Shown piece after piece: positions 43,011 through 55,380 of a DNA stretch of 64,000 nt. The position numbers and the translations under genes are program-made. Each line of letters opens with the position of its first letter. Positions within the stretch are counted from its first letter, which is position 1. Under the pieces are notes generated by a model that had not been told where the DNA came from, made no database searches, and worked only from the letters and a program-made list of their open reading frames with translations. Origin of the DNA: Asterella californica (Eukaryota > Streptophyta > Marchantiopsida > Marchantiales > Aytoniaceae); the NCBI GenBank assembly GCA_036924285.1, contig JAYKYS010000023.1, positions 1,612,001-1,676,000 of the forward strand. Reading direction: 5' to 3'.

Positions 43011-46000
43011 TCGTCACAGTCGTCTCAGTTATGGATCGTTGACAAGCTCTATGTCACATGGCTGTAGTCCATGTTGTGGATCTTCTGCTGTAAGTATACT
43101 TCAGAGGTGGAGTAGAATGAGGTGGTGCTATCGCATATAATTTTGTCAACAATCTATCACTCATATATCTCCACTCGAAATTTTTGAAGTTCAAGTTCAG
43201 ACGAGAACTAACAGGCTGAAAGGACCTCCAATCCCCTCTAAGGAAGTTTAAAACTTCATGGTGAAAAATCTGGAACGATGATAAGATTTTGAAGGACTCC
43301 AAAAAGTTGAGAAATCGATAAAAAGTTTCAAGAAGGATCATAAAGTTTATGAGAGAAGGTGAGAATGTAACTGATGAGTTCAGATCTTGCACACAAGAAG
43401 AACAGATCACTACACAAAGAAAATACAGCAAATAAAACATGCACCGCTTTGTCAACCGCTGGCTGTACTATAGGAGTATTAATACTTCAAGAAGCACACT
43501 TTTCCTCGATTCAGAAGTGGAAATTCTCACCTAAAATCTCTTGTTTTGCTGTACTAACCTTCACTTCTTTTGACTTTTTTAGAAATATGCTCTCGAATAC
43601 ACTTGACTAAAACTGAAATTGAAGGTCTGACACACTTTTCCTCTCAGAAATGTCAAGTCATTCAGACCTCCATTCACTCTTCACCCTTTTGAAACTTGGA
43701 AGCGCCGGACATTACTATCACCTTTATACTCGGCTGTATTTGCCTCGCGTTGCAAAAGTGAAGATTGATCTCATCATCCGCAAACTTCTTTTTCTCCCTT
43801 GATATGCTTTCTTCCAGACATCAGAGAAAAATGATACGCATGTTGAGAGATTGACTTTGCTGCCAACTCGATGTTATCACTGAACTAGCAAGGCTTGTGC
43901 GTGCATCCACCTCTCCTCTTCCAGCAAGATTATCGTCCCTTCATCAATATGACAGTGGAATTCTCAACCTCGTGCGCTTCTCTCCATTGAAATCTGAAAA
44001 CGGTCTCAAAACAACTCTAGTGCAACGAATTGCTAACATACCGATCGTGAAAAGTGAAAGTAAATCAGAGATGAAGCAACCCTTTGTTAGATTTGAAACT
44101 GGTCCTTCGTATCTTTGGAGATTTAGGATACAAGCTAAATAGTTGTACCTAGTCTACTCAGATGGAAGCCTTCCTCTTCTGGCTTCAGTGGCTCTCATGT
44201 GCCACTTGGCTTCAGCTGGTACCATGGTGCCTCCTTCCTTACCTCGTAGAGATCTCCTTCTAGACTTCATAGTAATATTTTTGGTTCCTCAAACCACGTA
44301 GTGTAATCCTAGTAGAATACTTTTCCCTTCTACCTTGTAACAAAATGAGCTCTTGTTGGATTTCGGAGCATCTTCTATAGGATTCTTTTATAACATCTCA
44401 ACGCGTCCTACGAAGTTTGAGGACGTCTCTTATAGAAAGTTATCCTCCCACCTTGATTATCTCAAACCTTAGTGTAATAGTCCTCTCCCGCCTTGAGGAA
44501 AAATAGCAAAAATCAAACTTCTCTCCATCACTATACTGAAAATTACAATGAGCACTTTATCAAATACTAGCACACATATTTAACTGCTATCACGATGTAA
44601 CACATCTATTTATATAAAAAGAACAAAACTTTTAAGTTTTAGAAAAATGTGGGAAAGTGATTCTCATTATACGTGAAAGAATGAAGTGGAGGCGATATTC
44701 TTTTAGTTTTATAATTAAAGATGTAGGTACACATGACATTTATTAAACATGGGAGACATGTATACCTTTGACCTGTCACTGCATGATTGTCTACAATTAT
44801 GACTAAGGACACGCACATAATCTCACAGTAAAAGCTCCAAAACTAGCAAACTGATAAATATCCATCCCAAACATCTAGTCGAACGTGGTTGGAAGAAGAC
44901 AAGTGAGATATATGAGGAGAAAACTCGACAGAGTAGATTGGTTCAATGTGGGTTGAATTCGTGAAGTAGTAAATAGAAACCGGCTTAAAGAATTGCATGT
45001 CATCTGATTAACTGGCTGAAAAATTAGAAGAGGAAAACGAAGTAAGTAACAAGCGAAATAACCTGAGAAATAGATATGAAAATTTACACAAATAAAATTA
45101 CTATTCTCTAAATAAGCAGTTGTCCTTATAGCTAAATTTGTTGCACTTAGCCGTTGTAAAACACAAAACCTGTAAGTTAAGTGTGCAACAAGTCCATCCT
45201 ATCATAAACATTTTCCATGAATGAATAGTAAGTTTATCTAAGTAATACTTAAATTTATGACCAAACCCTTCCAAGCATACCTCATCCATTTGAACATGGA
45301 GGAGGATGGATATACATGACTAAAAGACTCTCAATAAGGGTCTAATAATCAGCATAAACAATCTCTATCAAATCCACACTAACCTATTCCACGCAACGCA
45401 AAAGATCAGAGAGTATGTCAAAGGTCGAAAGTAACACCAATGGTTTTCTTGGTTGATAACATGTCCGCAAGAAAACTTAAAGCTTATCTAATGCTTCATT
45501 GCACAAATAGACGTTAGTGAAAATGGAAAATGTAGGTTGATTTGACCGAGAGCAGTGGAAGGAGCAATCTTTCAAGTTGTTAAATATCGCATTATAGTTT
45601 TTGGTAACCAAAATTTAAAAGTTTTATTTGGTATCAAGACCAAAGAAAGGTTTTATAATTACTGTATCAAACTGAAGATTTGTAAGATCAGTGAGTGTAA
45701 ATAATATGCATACAACATGAACTTTTGGCTCAGAAAAGGACGAGGACAAGCAGATTTTCTATACTGAAAATTCAGGTTTTCATTCTTTCAGCATCTTATT
45801 ATGTCATTTTATGATCAGATATTTTTTGAGATGACTACATAAGACAAAGAAGATTATATCGGTGTATGAGGATTTATATGTACTCATTGTGCTCTCACTT
45901 ACTTTGCAGACATACATTTCTATGTTAATAAGAATTATGAACCATGTATGTTCATTTCTCTATATAAAGCTTGCGGACACTGACCCCTTAAGAAAAGGTG

Positions 46001-46036
46001 TTATATATTTGGAGGTACTGAACGCTACTTACCCAT
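43011..46036. other. Gene-poor AT-rich stretch
   Basis: I could not support a gene. The frame at 43,897-44,142 (plus) and the long minus frame at 43,054-43,455 have no motifs and no conserved partner in the window. The motif AATATGCATACAACATGAAC occurs near 45,704. Confidence 0.4.
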
Positions 46037-46037
46037 G

Positions 46038-46126
46038 TATTGAAGTTAGCACAGCGACAACGTTTTTGGTTAAGAGATCTGATGTCAGGAGTTCGAATGT
46101 TTCTTCTGCAGAGCAGAAGAAACATT
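46038..46126 (+). repeat. tRNA-like (SINE head or tRNA pseudogene) with hairpin
   Basis: A box-A-like TTAGCACAGCGAC at 46,045 and box-B-like GTTCGAAT at 46,091 are spaced as in a tRNA. The T stem does not pair, so it is not functional. Overlapping box B, AATGTTTCTTCTGC (46,096-46,109) is perfectly inverted at 46,113-46,126 with a 3-nt loop. Confidence 0.4.
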
Positions 46127-47640
46127 ATTTCCTCTTTCCGGAGAGCACTCACAGAACATAATTAAAATGATCATTTTTACAGAGAATCAAATATATAAAA
46201 GCATTTCAGAAGATTTAGAGGAATATTTTTAAAAATAAATTATACTGAGAACACTCGAAGATGGAATCTGATTCGCTCTCAAATAAATATACCTTATATG
46301 AAAGAACAAGAACTCTCTAATACTTGAGGATGTTGTGAATATATGCATGCTTGATTGGAGCATGCATATCAATCGAGCATGCATATAATATCACTTGAGC
46401 ATGCTCGATTATGTACGCTTATCAAGATCGCGACAAAAGGATATCGTCATGTGACGTCAGTAATTCTAAAAGCGTCGCAAGACCCGGGGGAGGAGAAAAC
46501 CTCGAGGATGTGTCATCGAGATCTGCCAAACAGGAGCATTGCTGTAGAGATCAAATTTGGGTCTGCGCGTGTTTCCTACGACAGATTAACAATCATCTTC
46601 TGAGAAGTCAGGAGTTCCAGAAGGAGGGCTAATGTACCAGCGCTGATATGTATGCACTCGAACAAGTAGCGCATCTGGCACAAGTGAAAAAGAAAAAGAC
46701 CTCGAGATGTGTTAGGCAAAGTGGGGAGAAAAGGTCTAATAATATGGCACCAACAAGAAGAGAAAGAAGAGCATGGCACCAACCACGCGCGCGTGAGCAC
46801 ACGAACGACAATGTTGAGATCAGTTACAAGGGAGTTACAAACGACACGACAAAGTTGGGGACAAGAATGACACAGCATGTGAGATTGTTGGGGAAGCTCC
46901 TAAATTAGGTTCAGTTCTTCGTTGGATAACTCTCCAAATCGGGAGCTCGTCATGGTGGTTTCGTTTCTATCCTATTTAGAACGAAGCGTGATCTGGTTTC
47001 ATACTCAAATCACGAGAAGCTCTACAGAGCCAACACCATCCCCATGATACACAAAGCACGTTTAGACCACGGCACTCAATCCATAAGCACGTGATATCAT
47101 ATATATATATATACTCTCGCATACATAACAGCTTTCGCACCTACGGAGAATGAATGATGTTTCCTGTACTCCAGTTGTACACATTAACTGCAGTTATCAG
47201 ATACCTACCTGAGACTACTCGATTCACCAACTAGAGTAAATATACGACTGAGGCGTATTTGATTCCATAGTGCTGGTCAACAAGCTCTTATTAGGATTTA
47301 GTAGGCTAATTTATGAGAGGCACCTGGTCTCTCCCAAGTACAACTACAGTGGACGAGAGTACAGTTCTCGATCTTCGCTAACTCAGTAGCACGTAGTTGG
47401 CCTCATTACAGTCCTATTCCTCTTAATTACGTTCAATCTGAAGTTAGTGATCACGTTCAGTGAAAAGCGTAACTGAGAATGACACTCGAGTAATTAGGTG
47501 CTAGATCATGCTCGGATGATAATAACTTTCGCAAAGTAATGTGGCCTCCTCGCATTTATTAGTCCCGTTCTCGTTAAGACTGTTCTCCTATAGCGGTTCT
47601 TGTGGACCGGCTCTCTCATCGTACAGTGTAGGAGCGTTTG
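46127..47640. other. Spacer with repeated AGCATGC motifs
   Basis: No gene is supported. Between 46,344 and 46,412 the element GAGCATGC and its relatives occur four times, alternating with ATCAATCGA and CTCGATT. A short (AT)n lies around 47,099-47,113. Confidence 0.4.
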
Positions 47641-49010
47641 AAAACTGGAGGCTGGAGCTGCCTTAGGAACTATCCCTCAGGGTCTCAGGCTGCAATCCAG
47701 GTAATGGGGCGTCGACACGTCGCGAACATGGACGATGTTGTCCGCGGCCTTCCGTCGTCTATTCGGGAGATCATGCGCGGTCGTCACAACGTACTTGTGC
47801 AGAAACGGACTTAAAATCTTCGGGGCACAACTGCATGTATGTTTTCGCGGTATTTTCGTTTATGAGGAAATCGCGGGTGCCTGGCAGTCTCCGTAGAGAT
47901 AAATCCGTAATAATGTCGCCAGTAATTGAGGGTTTCTTGAAATTTCAAAGGGAAAAAGCGGGCGTGGAGTAGTTCTTACATGGCACGTGACTGTCGGTAT
48001 CCGGCGGTTTCCCGGGAGCCTGAATCGCGGAGAGCAGTGAGAAGATGATGGGAGTGAAACGTGAACTTTGTCCACTCATAACGCAATCGACGTTCAGTTT
48101 CGTTTCGGGGACCCTCCCGTAAGCACCAGGAACTATACAGTTTGTCGGCAAGTTTCTGGTTGATGGAGAACGAGAAATTCTGACTCTTCATACTCTGTCT
48201 CCCCATTTATGGACGAACTGACGACTTTACTCGACGTTCTAAGATGTTGTGTCACAATACGGAGTTTCTACCGGGAAGTACCGTACAAGAGCTAGATTCC
48301 GTAGGTTGGCTGCTCTTGTAATGGAATTTTTGGGTGTTAGAGTCCCTGTATGAAGTGTCTTTGTCCCCTGTTTTTGTCCATAGCGTCTGCCTACCACCAC
48401 CAGCACCATCTGACCAGCTGCCAGCTCTTCTCTCCTCGGCTGGGCTTGTGCTGGCTATCCTCTGCTTATTTCGCTCCCGTCCTTCCTTCCTTCCTCCCCC
48501 TCTTCCTTCTCTCTGCTGTACTTCACCACGCATATCTTCTCTAAGCACTTCCTTTCGCACATCTTCCCGATAAAACAGAGAGTTTCAGTGCAGGTCCAGG
48601 AGGAAAATAGTGTTGTCACCATTCGTCATTATCGGAACAACTTTGATCGGGGAGCTGCTGCAGCACGACTTCGAGGAATTTTGAAGCCTTGACTGTGACG
48701 GACGTACTGACATACTAGAGAAACTGACTGGACCAGTGTAGGAGGAAGGAGATGGTGGAATTGGATGGATGAGCTCTAGAGAGCAGAGAGATGGTGGTGG
48801 AGTTGGTGACGGCAGGAGGCGGGGAATCAAGGAATGGTATGGAGCGGCTGGTGGTGGAAAGAAATCGAAGGGCGGAGTGGAGGTGGGAGCGAGAGTCTTG
48901 CGAGTAGTTGGGCCGCGGCGGGCTTCAGTTTTTCTGAAGAGGCTGAGTACAGGACGATAGAGAATTGAGTAAGCTTTTGGTCGGAGAGGGGTGGGAAGCA
49001 AGGTTGCAAG
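47641..49010 (+). promoter_or_regulatory. Upstream and leader region of the MES11-like gene
   Basis: GC rises sharply here relative to the AT-rich DNA to the left. A pyrimidine-rich tract (48,440-48,540, with CCTTCCTTCCTTCCTCCCCC) is typical of plant 5' leaders. The leader, if unspliced from there, would be about 500 nt and contain upstream ATGs. No clear TATA box was found. The long minus frame here (48,585-49,148) mirrors this tract and is not called. Confidence 0.4.
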
Positions 49011-52000
49011 ATGGGAAACCAAATAGCTTGTATGGCGAAGGGTTTGACAACGAAGAAGGGAGGGAAGAAGGCGAGTAACAATCACAATAACCGAGGGAAA
49101 GTAAAAGGTGTAAGGAAAGGATCGCTGGAAGAAGAGGTAATACAGCAACAGGCACTGGCACTAGCGCTGCAGCAGCATCAGAAGGCGCAGATGCGGCTTG
49201 AGCGTACCATGTCGCAGCGCATGGCTCCAGGACCGCCTCCTCCTAGCACTGGAAAGCTCCCTCGCAGTGCTAGTACTCGAGCTCGTTCCATCACTGATCC
49301 TGTTGTTCACCCGCAGCAGCTACTCAATGGTGCATTGGTTGGTTCTCACAAGCCTTTCTGCACTGTCGAACTGTGTACATAGTTTTCTGCTGTCACCAGA
49401 ACGGTCTTTCTGTTTGTGTGATTTATATCATATTTTCTGAGAGCTCGCTAGTGTTGTCTCTGTCGGCTTGATGTAGTCTAGCACCGTGTTTCTTCCAGGT
49501 CTGTGCTGAAGCTCGTTTCGAGTGACTTGTTTGAGTGCTGACGACTTTTGTTTCTCATTTCTGGCTCTTTCTTGGTGAAGAATTTCATGGTTTGTTTGTA
49601 CCTTTATTTTTAAGCTTTCCGTTTCGACGATTTTCTCTCTGTTTACTTGCAGGATGGTGCTCTCTTTCAACGTTGTTCTCGTGAAATTAGCCGTCTAAGC
49701 CGTAACGTTTGATCGGTCTTTAGGGTTCTGCCAGGGATCGGGCTATCTAAAACATCTAAAAGTGAACAAATCAGTTTTCTAACTGAACTTGTAAGTCTTA
49801 ATATCTGGACGTCAAAGGAGTATGTCAACATGCTGTAATAATTGAGTTCTGAAAGTTTAAAGCTACGTGTTGGTTGTTCCTCTCCATGTTCGGATGCGAG
49901 TGAGTTTCTAAACATCACCTGTTCTCACCACGGAGTTGGTCTCGGTGATGAAGAGCTGCTTCGGGTGCACTGCACTTAATGATTGTCCCTTAGTTGCTTC
50001 ACAGCGCTTCGAACTCTAGCCAAGGCACGGACATAGCAGTTCTTAGGGATTTGCCCATATGTATTACTTTAATAAGAGATTAAGGAACCGAAGATCATTC
50101 TCTTCGAGTTTTGGACTAAAAATATGTCTGCCGAATACCATGCAGTTCTTCTGTTTACATCTCCCACCTGCACTAGCGTTGTACGCTCGCTCACTCAATG
50201 GTAACTTTCATATCAGATAGGCCTTCCAAACTCAGATGAAATATCAGGGAAAGTGTCGTCATTTCTGTTGTTGACTATAGGGTTTGTTTCTCCGCTGAGG
50301 GTGTGAGTTTGATACACTGAATAGCTACTGTTTGTTCTCCGTGTCCTGTAACTAATCCAGCCAAGTGGCCTAGTCCCGCCAAAAGAAATATTCCGGAACT
50401 CCCTGTTTTTCTTTAATCCGCCCGTTTTCTCTTACTTTGTGAAGTATGCTCCTTTCTTCTCTTGCCCTGTTCTTCAAACTTGAAGAGGTCTTACAAGCGA
50501 GCAGATGTTTTGTTAATTTTTTTTGGTTGTGCATAGTGTGCATTTGGAAATTTTACGGTTTGCTACATAACCCTTTACGTCTTCTACCTGTTCTCGGTTA
50601 AACCAAGCATCTAGTACTGAGTACAAAGATACATGTTGTTGTTCTTGTTCAGGATGAGAAGGTTCTACAGAGCCTGGAAACGAAGCATTTTGTGCTGGTG
50701 CATGGAGGCGGTCACGGGGCCTGGTGTTGGTATAAAACTATTGCTCTTCTGGAAGAGGCTGGTTTCACAGCATCTGCCATTGATCTCACCGGATCTGGCA
50801 TTGATTACACAGATCCCAACACGATTACGAGTCTTTCGGAATACGTGAAGCCCCTCTCCGTTTTCTTGGAAAACCTGGGTGAGAATGATAAGGTTAGTCA
50901 TTCACCTCGCCAGTCTACTCCTGCATCTAGGGCTGGCATATATATACAAAATATTGTTACGATTCTAGTGCTACTAAACACTTTACCCACACGTATATGT
51001 ACAGATATCACTAAACCGGCATATACGTTCATCCCCTGCTTTGACGTGCGTTGTACTTCTGTGGGGTCTGGGTTACCTTAAGAGTGTATGTGGGTAGTTC
51101 TTGGATGCGCTGCTAACCACATGGGGGGCATATACCCACATGTATCATCACATACATGTCATCACACTTTGTTAGTCACTTTGAACTTGCTTGGGTTCAA
51201 AACTATTTGGGGGTTACCCAACTGTGCGGGCGAAGTTACCGTTTTCTCATAAAGCTGCTTTACCCGTGTACCAATATATACATCATCTATGTACCACCCA
51301 CGGCTGTGTCAGTGACCCTTGCGCAGAAAATTGTTTGTGTATTCTTCCGGGTTGTGGACCTCTGCTCGATTGTTCTCCTCTCTTTAAGGACTGCCTTCTG
51401 AAGAGATGTGCGCCGTGTTCTTCTGCAGAAAATTGTTTCTAATGTTTCCTCCGGTTGCGCACCTTGGCTGGTTTATTACCCTGTTTACTGATTGTTCTGT
51501 GAACAAATGCACTCTCTTGGATTTCCGTTCTTAATACTTACTAGATTATTTGCTAATGGGTCACTTTAGACCTGGGTAGAAAACCTTACGTATAGATCTG
51601 CCTGCACTGCATTTTGTACATGTCATTTGTATTGCAATTCGATCCATGGGGTACCATCTCTGGTAATGTGAGCTATACTGCCATCCCTTACAGGAACCTC
51701 CGTTTATGTGCATGGTTCTTGTTTCGAACTGCGGAACCCATGGACGAATATATACCATCATCGTTACCTCATCTCTGGGTTTTCGGGGGATACCTTTAGT
51801 GTGTGTGCTTAGTCCTTGATTCGAACTGCTATACTCATGTCCCAACCGTTAGTATTTGTCCGCACTGCATAGTGTACATGTCCTCTATATTTGCACGTCC
51901 ATACCGGGGAGTACCGTCTCCGGCATTGTGCCCTGTGCTACATTTCCGATGGTTCCTTTTGGTTACAGACATGAGCTCTCTTGACGCCTGAAGTTAGCAT

Positions 52001-54044
52001 ACATTCACACTCATCTTTGCTACTCACTAGATTCCTGATTTCGTCTCGATCAGTTTGCACTGCATACTGTACATGTCACTACTTTGCACTTCCATACCTA
52101 GGGGCACCAGGCAATGTGCGCCACACTTCACATTCCCATTGGTCAGTCCCCTTGGGTTATAGAGTTAGGGACTGACCAATGGGAATGTGAAGTGGGGCGC
52201 ACATTGCCTGGTGCCCTAGGTATGGGGAACCTGACCCCTTAGGTTCCGGGAACAAGTTAACTTGACGCTCAGCTGCGTCAGTAACCTTTGTGCACTATAT
52301 TGGTCGTATATTCTTTTCCCGGACGAGTGATATCTATACCCTCGTCACGTAATGTGCACCGCACTTTCACATCACTATTGGTCAGTCTCCTTAGGTTACA
52401 TTACAGAGTTACGCTATCTACGTTTTGATTTGATTACCTTCGCTTCTTTCAACGCTGCAGTGGACAAATCTAGTTTGTCTTCATTCCTGCATGGGGGTTT
52501 GCATTTAGCCTTTAAAGTATACTGCATTTGTTCTCTTTCATTGTCTAATCGAATTCGACGACATACCGAGGGGAACCTATTCTGGAAATGTGCTTCGCAC
52601 TACACATTCCCATCGGCACACCCTCAGGTTATATAACAATTCGCTAACTCCGCTCGGCATAGCGCACATTCGGCCCCTAATTGAATCTCACTGTGTACTT
52701 GGCTGGTCTAAGATAGCATGCAGGCTACTTTTCTTTTCTGGCACTTTCTGGGTTATTGTACTGGTTGTTACCTGTGTCTTTGATCGTGGCTCTTGCTCCT
52801 TAGCTGAGCTGCCATTCTTCCGGCCGAAGCATATATAACGTCATCGTTACGAACCATAGGAGAGGAAACGGGAAGGTTCTTGTAATTCTTTTAATTGTTA
52901 TGGTGAGGAATAGTGTCAGCTGTACATTGTCCTAAAGTAACGAGTCTATGTCCATCGTGTCCACTCGTTCGTGCATCCGGGTGTTACTCGGGTTGTATGC
53001 TAAGAATGTTCTGAGCATCCCAGAATGTTTGATTGGTGAAGGTTATCTTAGTTGGACATAATGTGGGAGGAGCTTGCATATCATACGCCATGGAGCACCA
53101 TCCCAAGAAAATCGCGAAAGCAGTGTTTGTAGCAGCAGCCATGGTAATCAACGGACAAAGAGCGTTTGACGTCTTTGCTCCACAGGTAAATTTCCCGGTT
53201 TCTTGACGGAACTACTCAGGTTGATCCCTTGCTGAATAGACGGCCCGTCAGCTGCCTAGGCATTAGACTTCTCCAAGCGAAAATAATGTAGCCTTGTTCC
53301 TGCCAATTATGTGCAGTTGTTCTGATCCCACTCTGGTACCTACTGCAGCCTGGTTCTGAAGATGATATGCTACAAAAAGCTCAGTCCTTCATATATGGGA
53401 ACGGAAGTACAAATCCTCCAACTGCTTTGCAAGTGGACAAAAATCTCATTAGGGACGTCTTCTACAACGCGAGTCCCACGAAGGTACAATCTTGCCACTT
53501 CCCAACCCGCCATCCTTTGCTTTATAGCATAGTGGCATGTAGTTATACGTTTCCTTCTCCAGCAGGAGCCTCCAGAATATTTGCGATCTGTACGGACCTG
53601 GTCTTTAGTAGGGCTTAATCGTTTCCTCGGTCACCGCACCGGGATTGGCATACGAGTCCTTTTCATGGGTAGAATACCGTCAATTATGTTAGGATCCATT
53701 TTGATTCCGTCAAAGGTGGCCGATCCTTGCTTCATCTTGTGTGTGAACTCCACGATATGCAGGATGTGGCATTGGCAACCGTGTCAATACGACCAGTGCC
53801 ATTCGCACCTTTGATGGAAAAGGTGAGTCTTACAAGTGAGAAATATGGAAGCGTGCGACGATTCTACATCGAAACTACTGAGGATCATGCCCTACCTGTA
53901 GGAAACCAAGAAGCTGTTCTACAGACTAATCCGCCAGAGAAGACCTTCAAGGTCAAGGGCAGTGACCATGCGCCATTTTTCTCCAAACCACAAGCCTTTC
54001 ACAAAATACTAGTAGAAATTGCTATGCTTGAAGCCAAAAGCTGA
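49011..54044 (+). CDS. MES11-like: MES11-type methylesterase-family alpha/beta-hydrolase, 5 exons, 375 aa
   Basis: Exons 49,011-49,337, 50,653-50,892, 53,042-53,185, 53,349-53,483 and 53,763-54,044 join at GT-AG borders, all phase 0, to 375 codons. The family hydrolyses methyl esters of plant hormones (salicylate, jasmonate, IAA). The N-terminus MGNQIAC fits N-myristoylation at Gly2. A basic, Ser-rich extension with LPRSASTRARSITDP, as in Arabidopsis MES11-type proteins, precedes the fold. The core shows LVHGGGHGAWCW (His126 on), YVKPLSVFLENL, and the nucleophile elbow GHNVGG, where Asn196 replaces the catalytic Ser. The acid Asp323 (TEDHALP) and base His351 (GSDHAPFFSKP) are kept. The usual ester hydrolysis is therefore doubtful. 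As I recall, Arabidopsis MES11 has Asp at this place. Introns are 1,315, 2,149, 163 and 279 bp. The end KS-TGA aligns with family length (about 390). Confidence 0.93.
50893..53041 (+). other. Large intron 2 of the MES11-like gene with diverged repeats
   Basis: Donor AAG|GTTAGT, acceptor GAAG|GTTATC. From about 51,600 to 52,640 a unit recurs at about 190-260 bp spacing (near 51,604, 51,862, 52,050, about 52,330 and 52,525). Common parts are TGCACTGCATxxTGTACATGTC, CCATACCxxGGGG, AATGTGCxxCxCACTxCACAT and GGTCAGTCxCCTxxGGTTA. One unit has been copied in inverted orientation (see hairpin). No coding signal. Confidence 0.7.
52092..52225 (+). repeat. Near-perfect 134-nt intronic hairpin
   Basis: A 59-nt arm (52,092-52,150) pairs with 52,168-52,225 apart from one mismatch and one bulged base, around a 17-nt loop. 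It folds on either strand. It lies within the diverged repeat array of intron 2 and on the sense strand would form in the pre-mRNA. Confidence 0.85.
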
Positions 54045-55380
54045 GAGTATTTGACAAACCACCTGGCTTTGCTTAAAGAAATCCTTCGTCGGAGCTTTGG
54101 CGAGCAGCTTGCATACGTCAGCTAAAGGAGTTAGATAGTAGAACGTCACCGAGGACTTGTTCATGGTCCCATTTATGATTCAGCCCAGAAATCTGTTGTC
54201 TTAGGCTGGGCGAGACTACACATTCTCTACCTCTTCATTTCTGGTCCTGTATTGGAGATTGTTTATGGCCACAAAAGCTGGCTTGTAATCTAAGTCACAG
54301 ATATCTACCCTTGATGTACAGCCATCAGACATGAACAGAAGTCTGTTAAAAGCCTTCAGATTCCTTTTGATACTGGTCGTGCAAGGACAGACCGTGCGGG
54401 GAGGGAGTGCGCTCATAGAAGGATCGAGCAGAAGTTTTGTACTTAGACTCTATGGTTTGACATCTGAATCACAGAAAGGTAAGCAGGTGAATCCAAAGCC
54501 AGTAGCGTTTAAATTAGGTGTCAGACGTTTCGGTTGTGCTATGGAATTGCTGGGAAGTCTTGCGCTGCACGAGCTTCCGTAGCCATCTTTCAAGTGTTCT
54601 CTCAACAGTGCAGAGATATGCTTCCAGTTGCAGTTGCATAGATTCTTGCATTATTCAGAAGATCGTTGAAGCAAACAGCTTGCATACCGGAGCTGTGCCC
54701 TTTAGTTGAGTCTGGATGAGCAACACAAATCTGCTTGTTGACTCAGCAGAGGCAGCACCTAAAAATCGAAGCATATGTTTCTGATTAAATGGAAGAGTTT
54801 TGATCTATTCTTGGGCATCTCGAAGATCCTTTTGAATGAGATTGTCTTAGTTCTCCAGTATGAGTATGTCTGGTATTAATCCACAACTGTTGGAGAGAAG
54901 AGCAATACCTGGATGTAGCAACCAATGTCCAAGTGTTGAGGTTCTTGTATTCGATGCTGTCGAGGCAAGTCTCTCGTAGAGGCAACAATTGCGCCTCTAT
55001 TTTGTTATGAAGGCTGTTGACAGAACCTACACATATATGCGAGTCGGGTAATTGAAGCTCTTGTTTCCGGACCTGTAAATTTCCGATGCTTTACAGTCCT
55101 ACATACGAACTCTACTGGGTGTATAACAGGAACTTCGGTTCTGTATTCTGGCTTACTCCTTGTTTAAACCTTGTTTTACTACTACCGCTAGTGCAGTTAG
55201 CAGTGACTAGCCCTCTTCCTGTTTTACTTCTACTTGTGTCTTGTTTCCCAGTGATGCGTGTGCATCCTATTTTCTGTTCGTGCTTTCTGCACCTCTTGTG
55301 CTTGTGATATATATTCTGGTTATGTCGATGATAGCCTTTGCAGATACGAAGTTTGGATCATGTTACTACTGATTTTCCTG
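54045..55380 (+). other. Downstream of the MES11-like gene
   Basis: It probably includes the 3' untranslated region. The frame at 54,331-54,582 starts with a signal-peptide-like hydrophobic stretch but has no other support. An AATAAA lies only near 55,409; a nearer polyadenylation signal was not identified. Confidence 0.35.

Noticed and set aside
43054..43455. 133-codon minus frame, Phe/Leu/Ser-rich
   Set aside because: It is AT-rich with no domain, paralogue or promoter support, and is likely chance.
48585..49148. 187-codon minus-strand frame opposite the MES11-like first exon
   Set aside because: It is a Pro/Ser/Leu-rich mirror of the CT-rich leader and exon 1. Exon 1 on the plus strand matches the family, so this is a shadow.
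54331..54582. 83-codon plus frame with a signal-peptide-like start
   Set aside because: It lies just after the MES11-like gene, probably in its 3' region. There are no conserved motifs, splice context or TATA box.
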